Below are positions 25,612-38,999 of a DNA stretch of 64,000 nucleotides, piece by piece (the first letter of the stretch is position 1; every line of letters begins with the position of its first letter). A program made the translations under genes and the position numbers. The stretch spans positions 3,720,001-3,784,000 of the forward strand of contig JAQFVV010006255.1 in the NCBI GenBank assembly GCA_028023455.1, in the 5' to 3' direction. The stretch is from Epiperipatus broadwayi. Taxonomy: Eukaryota; Onychophora; Udeonychophora; Euonychophora; Peripatidae. The notes beneath the pieces are model-generated. The model was not told where the DNA came from. It did no database searches and saw only the letters and a program-made list of their open reading frames with translations.

Positions 25612-26100
25612 TGTGATGTTGATATGGTGTGATGTGCTGCAACTTCTCCTTATATGAGTCAGGAATCTCTCAGCCAGAAAAACCTGTTAGCCACTTTACT
25701 CCCTTTCCATTCCCACCCTAAGTTTTCTCATATTATTCTCTATCCTGCTCAATCCCAACTCCACAACATAGTCTTTGTCAACTCTATAGTCTTTATATCT
25801 AAATTTCCATTATTTTTCCCAAATCCAGCATAAAAACCAATAACCGACTTTCTCTATAATCATTTTGTTTATATTTATTCTTCCACAATTTCATTATTTG
25901 TATTCTTTCTGCTTTAAGGCATTTACATTTAATTAACTGATACCTAATATTTTATATGCCTTCCTTACACAACTTGCAGACTAAATCTCCTACATTTTTT
26001 AATTTAACAAACTCTATGCAATAGGATCCAAGAAGTATTGTGCATAAAATATCTATCTTGTGCCAATATCCCCAGACTAGTTTCTAGCTTGTAAGGTTTT
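25612..26100. repeat. Repeat D copy 2 and family C fragment
   Basis: 25,612-25,700 matches 2,078-2,163 (gcttctcctta, gccagaaaaacctgttagcc). 26,022-26,095 matches the interior of foldback family C (agaagtattgtgcataaaat, caatatccccaga). The sequence between is T/C-rich on this strand. Its minus strand gives a short frame starting GDLVCKLCKEGI, which I cannot assign. Confidence 0.5.
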
Positions 26101-26315
26101 GATGGTTTTACAAATCCAATGCAATGATTTTTTGTAAAAATCTTATTTACAACTGATTAAAAACTGATAGATTTATAATTTTAATGGTTTTTTTCTTACT
26201 TTTCTTACATACCAAAATCATTGCTACTTTTTTACAATCAACTGTTATATATTTATCATTTAGATATTAATTCAATTGTTAGTAATTTTCTTCTTTTCTA
26301 AGCCAATATAATATA

Positions 26316-26628
26316 TGGTAAAATAAAAATGCACACAGAAAAGGTAGTTTTTAAATAATATTTAGCATTATTACTGCCTAGCATGCTTTTAATATATTTT
26401 TTCTATATCATATTCATGGCATATAGTGGTGTGATTAAATGGTTTTATATTCAAATTAAAATTGGATATGTGAACAGTTAATTAAACATTGACATAAAGA
26501 ACCATTCAATCATACCACTATATGCCATGAATATGATATAGTAAAAATCTATTGAAAGCATGCTAAGCAGTAATAAAGTTAAATATTATTTAAAAACTAC
26601 TTTTTCTGTGTGTATTTTTATTTTACCA
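26316..26628. mobile_element. Foldback element with about 120-bp arms
   Basis: The left arm (26,316-26,436) starts tggtaaaataaaaatgcaca. The right arm (26,503-26,628) ends with its complement (tgtgtatttttattttacca). Both contain tcatattcatggcatatagt and its complement with few differences. The spacer is about 65 bp. The element is 313 bp, non-coding and moderately young by arm similarity. No clear target duplication. Confidence 0.85.
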
Positions 26629-26629
26629 T

Positions 26630-28435
26630 TTAGATATTAGAAATATAGCTTGACCAATAAGTTTCTATTTCTCCATCTGTTTTTTATTATAGCAATAATA
26701 ATTCCAATATGCAATGTCTGAATAATGTTGTCATTGCTGAATTATTTCAGGCCATGTTTTATTAGGCCAGTTTTGGTAAATAATTTTATTATTGGTGTTA
26801 TACATCAGTTAATAATTATATTATTTATTTAGGAGATCATAACATTAGTCTCTCTCTTGTTTTATTGTTTTGTGCTTATCTTGCCATTATATTTTCCAAG
26901 AGATTGAAGCTTTGTGTCTCTATTGTGTGTATTTATTTTGCTAGCACATATATTTTAATGAAGGGATTTAGCTTGGTCTCTCTCTTATTATAGTATTTTC
27001 CATGAGTGATTTTTTCATGTTTTATATTTAGCATAAATACTTTATTTAAGGCAGCTGCTATTGTTTCTAATATTTTGGTGACTCATTCTTATTTTTCTCA
27101 TATCTTTAGAGACAAAAGTCATAGCATATTGGTTTGCCCTCAAAATGTAGGTACCTATTTTGAGTTCATGCCATCATTAGGTTAATTACCTTATGTATCT
27201 TATTCTCTTGGATTTATTATATTATGTATATCTTGTATGATGTTGTGTATGGTGTACTGCTATGAATATTATTATTTTTGGCAATTGGTGCTGGTATTTT
27301 TTTAAGAACACCATCTTTTCTTTGGTTGCACTGTCAGATACTATGAGTGTAGATTGAAAATGATTCTGACAGGTAGGTCTGTCTTACTATGATTTGCCAA
27401 TATTTTAGAGCATAAAACCAATTGTTAATTTAAAAACATAAAATTGTATTTATAGGCATAAAAAAGTAAGTAATATACATAACTTTTAGCATTGATTCAT
27501 CACTGGATTGGTAGTCATGCTTAGTATTTAAATATATTCATTGTTGAAACAATGTCAAAACAATGTCATAGTATGATTTTTATGTAAAAATGTAGAACTT
27601 ATTGTGATAATGCACACATTTAATAAAAAGCTTTTATCAGTCAGACAATTCATAATAGTCAATGATCATTTAATTTGCAAATTTATTTATTTATTATCAT
27701 AAGCTGCAAACTTCTAAAATTTATTTTTTCTATGCAGTAAAGTTATATGGCATAGTGTTTGGATAGCTTACTTTATAGATTGTACATTTTTAAAATTGAT
27801 GTTTATTTGATTGTCCTTATTGTTTAAATAAATGTTATATTTTATTGTTTAATTTGTATATAACTTTAATATCATCTCAGTCATATGCTACTTATCCAGA
27901 CATCTTAGCATTATATAATCAATGATACAATTATATTTTATGTTAGTTCTTAGGAATACATGCACATAAAATTGAAGATAATAATCACTTTGTTAGAATG
28001 GCCCACAGTTGGTAAAAATGCATCTAAGAAATAAATATTCATTCATTATCTTAATTTTAAATGATCATTTTAATCCATTTGCAACTACTACAAGAATACT
28101 GCTTTTGTGATAAAATTATTGTCTGCTTTCTCATAGGATTGTAATTGATTATCAATTATAAATTTAATGCTTAAATTATTTATCTTAAATTTATAAGAAA
28201 GATTTGGTATGAGTTGTTAATAAGATATACTGAGTAGTCATAAAATTTCTTAGCTACTCTTGGTACTCGAATGCTATTCTAGTAGATTATTTTATTCTAA
28301 ATTAAAAATTTCTATGTATTTTATTTTAATTAAAATATTTTATTTTAAAATAATAATAATTATTATTATGAAATATGATTTTTTCTACAGTACATGCTTT
28401 TTTATACTTTTTCATACTTGCACTTTATATGTAAT
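26630..28435. other. No supported gene
   Basis: AT-rich DNA, T-rich near 26,840-27,010. No coding or repeat signature recognised. Confidence 0.5.
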
Positions 28436-28438
28436 ATA

Positions 28439-29106
<668 letters not shown>

Positions 29107-29109
29107 ATT

Positions 29110-30629
29110 ATTATTGTAAATTAGGTAAACATTATCTTAAGGGTAAGAGTATGTCTCTTCATATTTTCATTAGGATGTCATTTATTGTTTAATAATTCAC
29201 AAATAATAAAAAAAAGTGAAAATTTTAATATTCGAAATATTTAATAAAGAACCGTGAGATATTACTATTATAATCAATGATGAAAATAAATTATTTTACA
29301 AAAAAAATCCTTTTAAGAAGTAAGGTAGTACACATTTAAAAAACATATAATTCTTTATCAGAAAATTGTGGATGTGGATCAGATCATTGCAATGAAATGT
29401 TAAGAATAATGGTTATGAAATGTTTATTATGTTGGAAGAAGGTGTTTAAAAATATTATGAGATATATTATAACCTGATTACTCTTTGGTATATGCTCTCA
29501 ATATTAAAAGTTTTGCAGTTTGTAAGAGTGAATTGAGAGTTCTCCTCTTAAAATTTATTAAATGTTAATTAGTATATGTACAATGCTTGGTTATTATCAT
29601 TCTTATCTCTACGACTCTTTTTATTATAGTATATATCATATATGAAAAATCTGAACTTAGCCTATCATATTGTTATTATTATCATTAGCCTATGAAAGTA
29701 TCTAATTGTATTTTGAATCAATAATCATAATATATTCACCCATTTTCTTCTTTTAGGTTATAATATATATATATATATATATATATTGTAACAATTTAAA
29801 TAAGTCAATTGCCATTTGTAACAATATTTATCAATTAATATAAATATGTATTTGTAATTATTAAATTAATATAAAAGATATGTATTTGTAATTATAATTT
29901 GTAGCTATTTCAATTCATCATAGCATAGACAAAGAAAATATCAGCATTAAAGATTCTTGGTATTTATTTATATATTGGGGCAGTCATTTGAACAATAAAA
30001 CATACTGGACATTGTCATCTAATAAAAATAATATTAAACATAGCAACTGAATAAAAGTACCCACTGTGAGATTTCTGGAGTGCCTTATGCTTATCTCCAA
30101 TACTAGGTTCTTCTAACAAAGAATCCTTCCTATCCTTCTTTCCAAATATATAAGACCATTCATGGTCATATGCACACACTGGTGCTATTCATGACAACTT
30201 ATAAAAAAATGTATTTTATAAAACTAATATTATGAAGTTGGAAAGGGATGATATCACTCTTTATTCAGTTTAGCTAAGTACATGTGTTTTCCCATGAGCG
30301 CCACTAGATTGTTTTCAATCTAGATAAGTATCTATTTATAGTGTACTTGAGTTCAAACTCATTCAGTACATATTTATTACACATGACTTGGATGACTATC
30401 GAACAAAATGACATTCTTACATTTTATCTATATTGATAAAATTATAAGATCCCAACATTACCAAAGTTTATACTATAGATCAAAGATTATTATAGACATT
30501 GCTAGCTCATTAGCGTATATTGATGAACAGACATGTATAATCCTATTAATGGCTTCCAAACAAGCATGTGAAGACCATTATTGATATTGATGGCCATTTA
30601 ACTAAATTATTTATCACAATAAAGGTAAT
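29110..30629. other. No supported gene
   Basis: AT-rich sequence. A (TA)n tract occurs at 29,762-29,786. Imperfect repeats of tatgtatttgtaattat lie at about 29,845-29,900. A cactagattgttttcaatct hairpin occurs near 30,304. Confidence 0.5.
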
Positions 30630-30738
30630 AATGATGATGATGATAATAATATCATAATAATGATAATAATAGTGATATCATAATAATGATTATAATAGTG
30701 ATATCATAATAATGATTATAATAGTGATGATGATACCA
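30630..30738. repeat. 26-bp minisatellite within ATG-rich tract
   Basis: About three units of gatatcataataatgattata..t (26 bp), differing by one or two bases, flanked on both sides by gatgatgat repeats. Confidence 0.8.
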
Positions 30739-33549
30739 GCCATGGCTTATCAGTAAACTCACAACAATAAATTCATCTTTATAAACTTATAGGCATCTAT
30801 TAAAATTATCCTATTTCATACTGGGATTTAATAATACTAATGGTGATGATTGAACATCATGAATATCTTTGCATAATAGTCAAATTTCTATAAACCCCTA
30901 TTTACTAAAACATATTCATTACGCTAAACATTAAATTTAATGATTATAATTTATTAATGATGATTGATGGTGATCATAACTTTTATATAGTATTATTTGA
31001 AACATTTTTAACTAATAACATGATATCCATCTTTGATGAGGATGATCTAAATTCATGGACACAACACAATTTTAGCTTTCTATGTTGAACTATAATTATC
31101 AAAATTTGGTTATTCTCAAGCATAATCCTTAAATACTCAAATATCAACATTCTAGTTTACCTATTATTTTGCGGACGCTTAATATTTGCAAGTGATTGCT
31201 CAATATATACGATTGGTAATACTTAATAACTGCGAGCAATGATAATGAATTAAAATGATAGAATTAAGACAAAAAAAAACACAATATTCTTAATAATAAC
31301 TCGGAAACCAATTAAGATATATAATTATATTTTATTAACACTACTACTCTTTCTTTCCTTCTTTAAAATTAAATCGACAATTAAATAAATGACTTATTAA
31401 TATAAAATTGATATAAGTATAAGCAAATAAACTTAATATATAGGTTTGTCACTTTTCTTGATATCTCAAAATAAGCTGACTTAAATCAATATTAAAAAAA
31501 AATACATATTCTATAAATGCTTATTTAAGACTTTTCTTACTTATCATATCATAAAATAAATTTCAGGTGTAACTTGTATATGTTATTTCATTTTCATTCA
31601 AATGTAATGCCCTACTTTTTAATTTACTATTTTAAACTATTCATATATAACCTATTCTTTAATGTGTTTGGATAAACAGTTACACATTCACGCATTCGGT
31701 AATGTTAACATATATGTTTAAAATGTATACCCAAAAATTACATATATAAAAATATCTTTTTCTTTTGCAACCTTATAGCGAAAGAAAATAAAATACATTT
31801 ATTAACTTTTAATATGCAACAAGATAAAATAAAATAAAAAAAAAACATTATAAATGCATACATCTATAGGTTGCTCATTATCATTAACAACTGAAGAACA
31901 ATTAAATAAAAAAAAAAACATTTCAACATTACAATATATAAAAAAAAAAAATGAAAATTTAAGTTTAAAGATTTAAACTATGTTTGTACTATGTTGTGAG
32001 ATATTGCAAATAACTATAGATAAACAAGTCTTTAATGTTTCTGTATCAAAAAAGAAAATTGCTTTGACCAGTAAATTAAGGTTTACTTTTAATAAGTAAA
32101 AGAATAAAATCGGTTAAAGAAAGTTCATATTTACCCGTCTACTTTTTACTTCTTATTAATGTCCTGAATTTGAATTCTCAGACTGCTTTTCTTTGCTCAA
32201 CAACAACAACAACAAAAAAAAAGAAAGTTATTGCAGATACTTTTAAGATAATGCTGAATCAATTGACTTTGCTTGTTTCTTCAATTCCATTATTATTTAC
32301 TGTTGATTGGCTTCCTTCTACCATTTAAAAAAAAATTATTATAAGTACTTTGAATAAGTAGGTACCGGTGGATTTGCTTGTTTCTCTTCTCTAAAAAATA
32401 ATTGCTGTCGACACTTTAGATGATTGAGGTAAATCAACAAAAATTTGATTTATGGCTTCAAACTTGGTTCTACATGGCTGTTATGGATTTTCTCTTCCTC
32501 CTATTTCCTCTTCTCCATTGGTTGAAAGGCAATGAGCTTTTCATAAGACAGGAACTAGGAACAAAGCATTCCATAAGCTTGTGTGGTTGGCTTCAAAATC
32601 TATAATTTTGTTGGTTATTACTGGATACATGATTTCATAGACAGATCAGCGATTTTGACTCATTCTGTATTAATCAGGAAGCAGAAAAAGATGGTTTAGC
32701 AATGCAAAGGCATAGTCTTATGCATAACCAAATATGTTAATATCATTTTTATAATTATTACTAGCTTATAATAAATTCAATCTTGTTCCATTTCTCTCCT
32801 ATTCTTTAATATTGCTTGAAAATTGCTTTATATAAACGCACATTTCATTTGCTCTTTTCTTTCAACCTTCAAGGAGTGAAAAAAAAAAAATTAAAGCGTT
32901 CACTCTGTTTTTAAAAAAAAAAAATCCACGCTTACATTTCTGCTTAAGAATAATAACAAGGAAGGACCGATTGAGTTAAGTCTCAAAATAATAATAATAA
33001 TTTAACTGATCATCTCTCTAAAGAAATTTATTACTGACTCTTAAAAAAATTTATGATTAATTGCCTAAAAAAATTGTTTTAATCGTTTATATCGTGAAAA
33101 AACATCTGGAAATCTTTATCTTAAAAAAAAAATCAAAGCTTCACAAGTTTGACTTAAAATTGATCGCTATCATCTACATCAAAGCACCTCTTTTGTAAAA
33201 CTAATCGTACGATACAGATAACAACAAAGCTGGCCATCTATAGCAATCAGAAATAAGTGTAAAAGCATCTTTGTGTTTGTACAGATCTATTCATTGTTTC
33301 ACATGTGTACAATTTTTATCTCCTAATCTAACAATTTTATTTCACACTTTTCTGATTTACTCTATTTTAACAAAATGAAAGTTAAATAAATTTAACACAT
33401 ATTATTTAATAAAATAATATTATATAATAAATCATAAAAAGAACTGCTTATTCATAATAATAAATCTCTGTATATATAAAAGAATAAAAAAAAAAATTTT
33501 TTTTTTTTTTAATAATTGAATACTGTATGTATATGTACAATATATATAT
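30739..33549. other. No supported gene
   Basis: AT-rich. 32,160-32,460 has recurring ttgcttgtttc blocks. An open frame at 32,420-32,605 (+) shows a hydrophobic middle and no family motif, so I do not call it. 32,870-33,150 is rich in poly(A) runs. Confidence 0.4.
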
Positions 33550-33552
33550 AAG

Positions 33553-35115
33553 TATAGAGGATTTGAACTCAGATTTTCAACCACCCTTCAACTATCCACA
33601 CTCTCTCATACAACTGATACATATGACCACACACATGTAGAAAAGATTAATAATCACCAATATATGTATTTTGTGCTAAACCAGCACTCATCGGTTAGTC
33701 CAGACTATCATCTCTCACACATATATATAATAAATGCTCAGTTTATATTAAGATAGCAAATCTTCATACTTTAATGGACAGGCTTCAATCCACTGCAACC
33801 TCCAACTTTTCAGCCAACCATATCATTGAAAATCTGATGATGAAAACTCAAATCCCATGCTGATGCTAATATTATTGCCATGCCCATGTTGACCCGAAGT
33901 CACTCTGACCCCTCATGTATAGGACAGTATCCATTAAATACATATAAGAGGGATGGACAGGATACAAGCTTAATATGTAAATATTTGAAACCAGGCACTC
34001 TTCACAAACCTGGGAGCTTAATTGTAGTATAGAGGATTTGAACTCAGATTTTCAAGCACCCTTCAACTATCCACACTCTCTCATACAACTGATACATATG
34101 ACCACACACATGTAGAAAAGATTAATAATCACCAATATATGTATTTTGTGCTAAACCAGCATTCATCAGTTGGTCCAGACTATCATCTCTCACACACATA
34201 TATAATCAATGTTCAGTTTATATTAAGATAGCAAATCTTCATACTTTAATGGACAGGCTTCAATCCACTACAACCTCCAACTTTTCAGCCACCATATCAT
34301 TGAAAATCTGATGATGAAAACTCAAATCCCATGCTGATGCTAATATTATTGCCATGCCCATGTTGACCCGAAGTCACCCTGTCCATTAAAGTATGAAGAT
34401 TTGCTATCTTAATATAAACTGAGCATTGATTATATATATATGTGTGAGAGATGATAGTCTGGACCAACTGATGAGTGATGGTTTAGCATGAAATACGTAT
34501 ATTGGTGATTATTAATATTTTCTACATGTGTGTGGTCATATGTATCAGTTGTATGAAATAGTGTGGATAGTTGAAGGGTGCTTGAAAATCTGAGTTCAAA
34601 TCCTCTATACTTACAATTAAGCTCCCAGGTTTGTGAAGAGTGCCTGGTTTCAAATATTTACATATTAAGCTTGTATCCTGTCTATACCTCTTATATGTAT
34701 CTAATGGATACTGTCCTATACATGAGGAGTCAGAGTGACTTCGGGTCAACATGGGCATGGCAATAATAATATTAGCATCAGCATGGGATTTGATTTTCAT
34801 CATCAGATTTTCAATGATATGGATGGCTGAAAAGTTGGAGGTTGCAATGGATTGAAGCCTGTTCATTAAAGTATGAAGATTTGCTATCTTAATATAAACT
34901 GAGCATTGATTATATATATGTGTGAGAGATGATAGTCTGGACCAACTGATGAATGCTGGTTTAGCACAAAATACATATATTGGTGATTATTAATCTTTTC
35001 TACATGTGTGTGGTCATATGTATCAGTTGTATGAGATAGTGTGGATAGTTGAAGTGTGCTTGAAAATCTGAGTTCAAATCCTCTATACTTACAATTAAGC
35101 TCCCAGGTTTGCAAA
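33553..35115. mobile_element. Family A cluster: two units forward, two inverted
   Basis: Two tandem forward units begin at about 33,553 and 34,024 with gaggatttgaactcagatttt. Mirror-image units end at about 34,610 and 35,090 with gagttcaaatcctctatact. All carry ctatccacac, ccagcactcatc or ccagcattcatc, and aatctgatgatgaaaact. Extra sequence shared with the 11.9-12.7 kb copy (ctcttcacaaacctgg) joins the units. Similarity between units is very high, so the cluster probably grew recently by duplication. All open frames inside are accidental. Confidence 0.85.
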
Positions 35116-35132
35116 GAGTGCCTGGTTTCAAA

Positions 35133-35135
<3 letters not shown>

Positions 35136-35180
<45 letters not shown>
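35136..35180. repeat. (TA)n microsatellite
   Basis: About 22 TA units, lying exactly between the family A cluster and the next palindrome. Confidence 0.9.
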
Positions 35181-35186
<6 letters not shown>

Positions 35187-36182
35187 ACAAATCATAAATT
35201 TTGTAACTTGCTTTTAAGCTTGCATTTAAATGATCACTAGATGGAGCTTACCAATAGCTCTAAACAAGCTTTATTTTTTATAAGTGCTGAAAGAGAAAGA
35301 ATTCAAAATCTCTATCATTAAATCCCTACCTCTAGACCAATTGGTTTCAAGCTTATGGCTCACCTCAGAAGAGGGCTGGGACTTTAGAAACTAGATATAA
35401 AATACTAACTCAAAAGCCAGCACTTATAAAACACATTTCTATCAATCTGAAAGTCTGAACTTTTTAGACACATAAATGTCTTCCAATCCATCTTTTCAAA
35501 CCAGATAGCTATATGGGTCTGAATTCAGCCCAGTTTCACCATATCGTAAAAGCTTCTGCAATATAGCACCACAAAAGCCTTCAAGGTATACTTATAATAA
35601 TTAATAAAACCAAGTCATAGATTTCTCTTTCGGCACTTAAAGTTTGTTTACAGCTGTTGGGAAGCTCCATCTAGTGATCATTTAAATGCAAACTTAAAAG
35701 CAAGTTATTAAACAATTCAAAACAAAGCAAAACTCTCCATATAGTAGTGCCATCTTGTGACGTTCAGTGGTTTAAAAGCAAGTTACAAAATTTATGACTT
35801 GTTTTATTAATTATTATAAGTGTACCTTTGAAGGCTTTTGTGATGCCATATTGCAAAGGCATTTACTATATAGTGAAACTGAGATGAATTCAGACCCATA
35901 TAGTTATCTGATTTGAAAAGCTGGATTTGAAAACATTTATGTATCTAAAAAATTCAGTTTCAGATTGATAGAAACGTCATTTAAAAATGCTGATTTTTGA
36001 GTTAGTATTTTAGATCTAGTTTCTAGAATCCCAGCCCTCCACTGAGGTGAGCCATAAGCTTGAAACCAATTGGTCTGGAGGTAGGGACTTAACAATAAAG
36101 ATTTTTAAATTTTTTTCTCTTTCGGCACTTATAAAAATAAAGCTTGTTTAGAGCTATTGGTAAGCTCCATCTAGTGATCATA
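35181..36182. mobile_element. 1-kb palindrome of unassigned element
   Basis: The left arm starts near 35,181 (acaaatcataaattttgtaa) and runs through gatcactagatggagcttac, ctctagaccaattggtttca and gctatatgggtctgaattca. The right arm repeats these in reverse complement to 36,182. A third, shorter copy of the end (35,618-35,710, inverted) gives 35,203-35,707 its own inverted termini. This suggests a 0.5-kb element plus a second inverted copy. A 20-bp piece of family C end (caaaactctccatatagtag) lies at about 35,732. No ORF or known family recognised. Confidence 0.75.
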
Positions 36183-36189
36183 TATATAC

Positions 36190-37720
36190 ATACATTGTAC
36201 TGGTATAAAATAAATGTTGTTTTAATGAGCATCAGATCCCATAAATTTGGGCAAGCCATAATCTATATTAATAAAAATTAGTGAATACTGTAATTAATTT
36301 ATTTAATGGCCCATCATGTCTGGATGTTGAAATCTGTAACAGCATAAAGGAATAAGAATTATTATATATCACTAATTGAGCAAGATAAATCTGTGACAAT
36401 ATATTATTTTAGATTATCTGATTAAATTCTATAATAGTATAAATATGAATGAGTCACTATTTATTACTATAAAGAATCCTACAATGAATTTAAATGAATA
36501 AACTATCTGTAAATAAATAACTTATCACATTTGAACATAAACAATTAATGTTTATTGAGACCGTAGCTTAATTCTTTAATTAATAAGATCTCATTAAAGA
36601 AATTTATTAAAATAAGGTAATAAGTTATAAAGATATGTAACTGTCTATTTATACTTCAGCTGAATATTTTCTATAAAATAGAAATATGTAGAGACTTTTT
36701 AGCTAAATACCATAGTATAATGTAGTCAATAAATTAGAAATAATCACGAGATTAGTTCAATTAATAAAATAAAGCTTATTAACATATATATATAATAAAT
36801 AGATAATAACTGTAAAGTGCTGCAAAGAATGATGCATGGATAAGAAGGAAGAAATTATCTATTTGTATAATCAATACTAAATAAACCTTTATATATATAT
36901 TTTAAAAAAATGACTGCGTTTGTTTTAATTTATTTCTTAATAATTATACAGTTATAAATAAAAGACAACCAATTTAAATACAACTGATATTTTTGCAAAC
37001 GTATATGAATTAGATATGCCCATATTTATATTTTAAATAAATGGCTTTTCAATTTATAAATAATGAAGCAAATAAAACACACTTCTAAAACATTATACAA
37101 AAGTAAGATTAAATTTTAATAAAGATATTTAATATTCTATTTTGAAAATAATTTACTTTTCTTTTTAGTTAATCTATTTATTTAATATATGTTAACACAC
37201 ACATTCCATATTAAGCGAATATATAAACATAACACTAGATAATAAATTATATATATATATATATGTACGACTTGATAAGTTTCTTCAAGGATCATTGAAT
37301 ATTCCTTTAATAAATTATTTATATAAAACACATTTAATATTATCATCACAATAATAATAAAATATATACCATGCAAACTTCATAGTTTATAAATTCTAGT
37401 GCTTTTTATTAATTCTAATGCAAAATGAAGGACTGACATAAAAATAGTAAAGTAAGTAATTTTAAAACAATATATTCCTGAAAAATCTAGGTAATATTTA
37501 TGTTTTTATGGTTATATGAAAATAAACATTAACCTTTTGAGCAGCTTAGATCCTTTAGTAAATCACATTAGTATCCATTTTATTTTTGTATCCATTTTAT
37601 TTTAAATACATTCTAGTTATTCCATGGCACATAATATATATTTAAATTTCTTCACGGAGAGCACACACATTACTTCAATTTTATCAAAATATATTGTTAT
37701 CCTTTAAGACAATTTTTTTT
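36190..37720. other. No supported gene
   Basis: AT-rich, with a small (TA)n at 37,249-37,264. Nothing recognised on either strand. Confidence 0.5.
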
Positions 37721-37724
37721 CCAG

Positions 37725-37783
37725 GTGTTTCAGATCTTTCTCGAAAGACTGGGTCTTTGGAGCAGCTGCTTTCTGTTAATTAG
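37725..37783 (+). CDS. Candidate terminal coding exon, gene unknown
   Basis: A strong acceptor (caattttttttccag) precedes a short, comparatively GC-rich stretch. Taking its first two bases as completing a split codon, it reads VSDLSRKTGSLEQLLSVN followed by TAG at 37,781. It contains a CpG and mixed codon use unlike the flanks. The peptide looks like the hydrophilic C-terminus of a cytosolic protein, but no family can be named. No upstream donor of matching phase could be chosen with confidence, so the rest of the gene is not located. A chance 18-codon frame after a T-rich tract is the main alternative. Confidence 0.35.
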
Positions 37784-37789
37784 CCCTCT

Positions 37790-38505
37790 ATTATTTATAT
37801 TTCAAATTAACAATTACATTTTGATATATAACACTTTAGAATTGTTTTTGCTACAGAGGCTTAAAATATAGAGAGTTCAATTTCAAATCACGGGCTTTTA
37901 TATCATTTTCCCCATGACAAAATATTGCTGTCAGCACCTTGGATACTGTCTCCATAGTCTCACTCCATTCCACTATTTAAGTGTTACATAGGGTCAAATT
38001 CTACTTGATAAAGAGTTCCCTTAAATAAAATCTGCTTCCCAAAACAAAATATCTTTTTACAATTTAAAAATAATAATACAATGTTTTAAAATTATAACTT
38101 GAATAAAATAAATAAATATTTCTTGCACATATATTTATTCAATACCAAATATTATATATTTTAAGTATTAAAAATAATTGTTATAAAATAATAATAATAC
38201 TTCGAAATATGTATAATCAAATTTGTTTTAATTGCATAAACAAACTGTACACATATTTACATACACACAAAACAATAATTTACTATCAATTCATTGATGT
38301 TTATGTGTTGATTGTTAGCTGCATGCAGTGAAATAAAATATGAATAAATGAAATATTAAGAAATTGTTAAAAAAAAGTTAAGAATGTCACATTACTTTAC
38401 ACTCATCTATAATATTGATAACACTTTGTTAATCATGTAAATTCACTTGAGCCAGTTCAAAATAATTAATTGATAAAAAGAAAATCTTCATTAGTGTTTT
38501 TCTAA
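37790..38505. other. No supported gene
   Basis: AT-rich. If 37,725-37,783 is a real last exon, the start of this stretch would be its 3' untranslated region, though no unambiguous polyadenylation site was fixed. Confidence 0.4.
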
Positions 38506-38686
38506 AGATTTGTGATGATGATGTTCTGGTTTTTAGTTTTATATTGGACAATTATCATCATCTAATATGCGTATTGAATGTCTTTAGAAAAATTTAACTT
38601 TTATTTAAATATTCCAAATACATTCAACTGTTAGTAATAGCACATCAAACAGGTTAGTATATGCAAAACATTTATTCTCCCCCTCT

Positions 38687-38720
38687 TCTTCAGTGTTGCT
38701 GGCCTGACCAGTAACAGTAC
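38687..38720 (-). ncRNA. Decayed hammerhead-ribozyme-like core, left PLE
   Basis: The minus strand reads cactgaagaagaggg followed by a shortened segment. CTGAAGA fits the hammerhead CUGANGA box, but the GAAA box present in the right arm is lost by a deletion. A non-functional relic of the right-arm motif. Confidence 0.35.
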
Positions 38721-38803
38721 TAGCATGGGATTCAAACCTGGACCCTTAAATTATTGAATATTGAATTTTAAGGTAATGCTGTAACCAACTGAGCCATCCT
38801 GCC
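38720..38803 (-). repeat. tRNA-like module at left PLE end
   Basis: Minus strand: ggcaggatggctcagttggt (A-box-like) opens the module. A long AT-rich arm follows that can pair (accttaaa with tttaaggg). The module ends in ccaggtttgaatcccatgc, a near-perfect B box. It resembles a tRNA with an enlarged anticodon region. The right arm carries the same module at 41,228-41,310. Confidence 0.6.
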
Positions 38804-38947
38804 AAAGGCAACAGTCTGTAGTAATTTCGTATACTTATCTATGAGGTTCCTCCTCATTTTTCCACTCTTTCCTAAGAGCAAAGTTGATTAGTGGTTTCAA
38901 TACATTAAGTATAGTCACACTAGATTGGCTTATGAGATTTTTTTTCA

Positions 38948-38999
38948 TTGTCATGTGAGAAACTTCTTTAAATTGTCATGTGAGAAACTTCTTTAAATT
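38948..38999. repeat. 26-bp tandem duplication in left PLE arm
   Basis: attgtcatgtgagaaacttc.. occurs twice in succession. The equivalent place in the right arm has a different duplication (40,894-41,093). Confidence 0.85.

Noticed and set aside
30630-30738. Regularly spaced short repeats resembling a CRISPR array
   Set aside because: The units are directly adjacent with no unique spacers and the sequence is eukaryotic. It is a minisatellite.
32420-32605. 61-codon ORF with hydrophobic segment as a membrane protein
   Set aside because: No recognisable family, no splice context, and it lies in a region of degenerate ttgcttgtttc repeats.
34522-35114. Minus-strand ORFs of 114 and 76 codons
   Set aside because: They lie wholly inside the inverted family A units and recur in every copy with different frames, as expected of a non-coding repeat.
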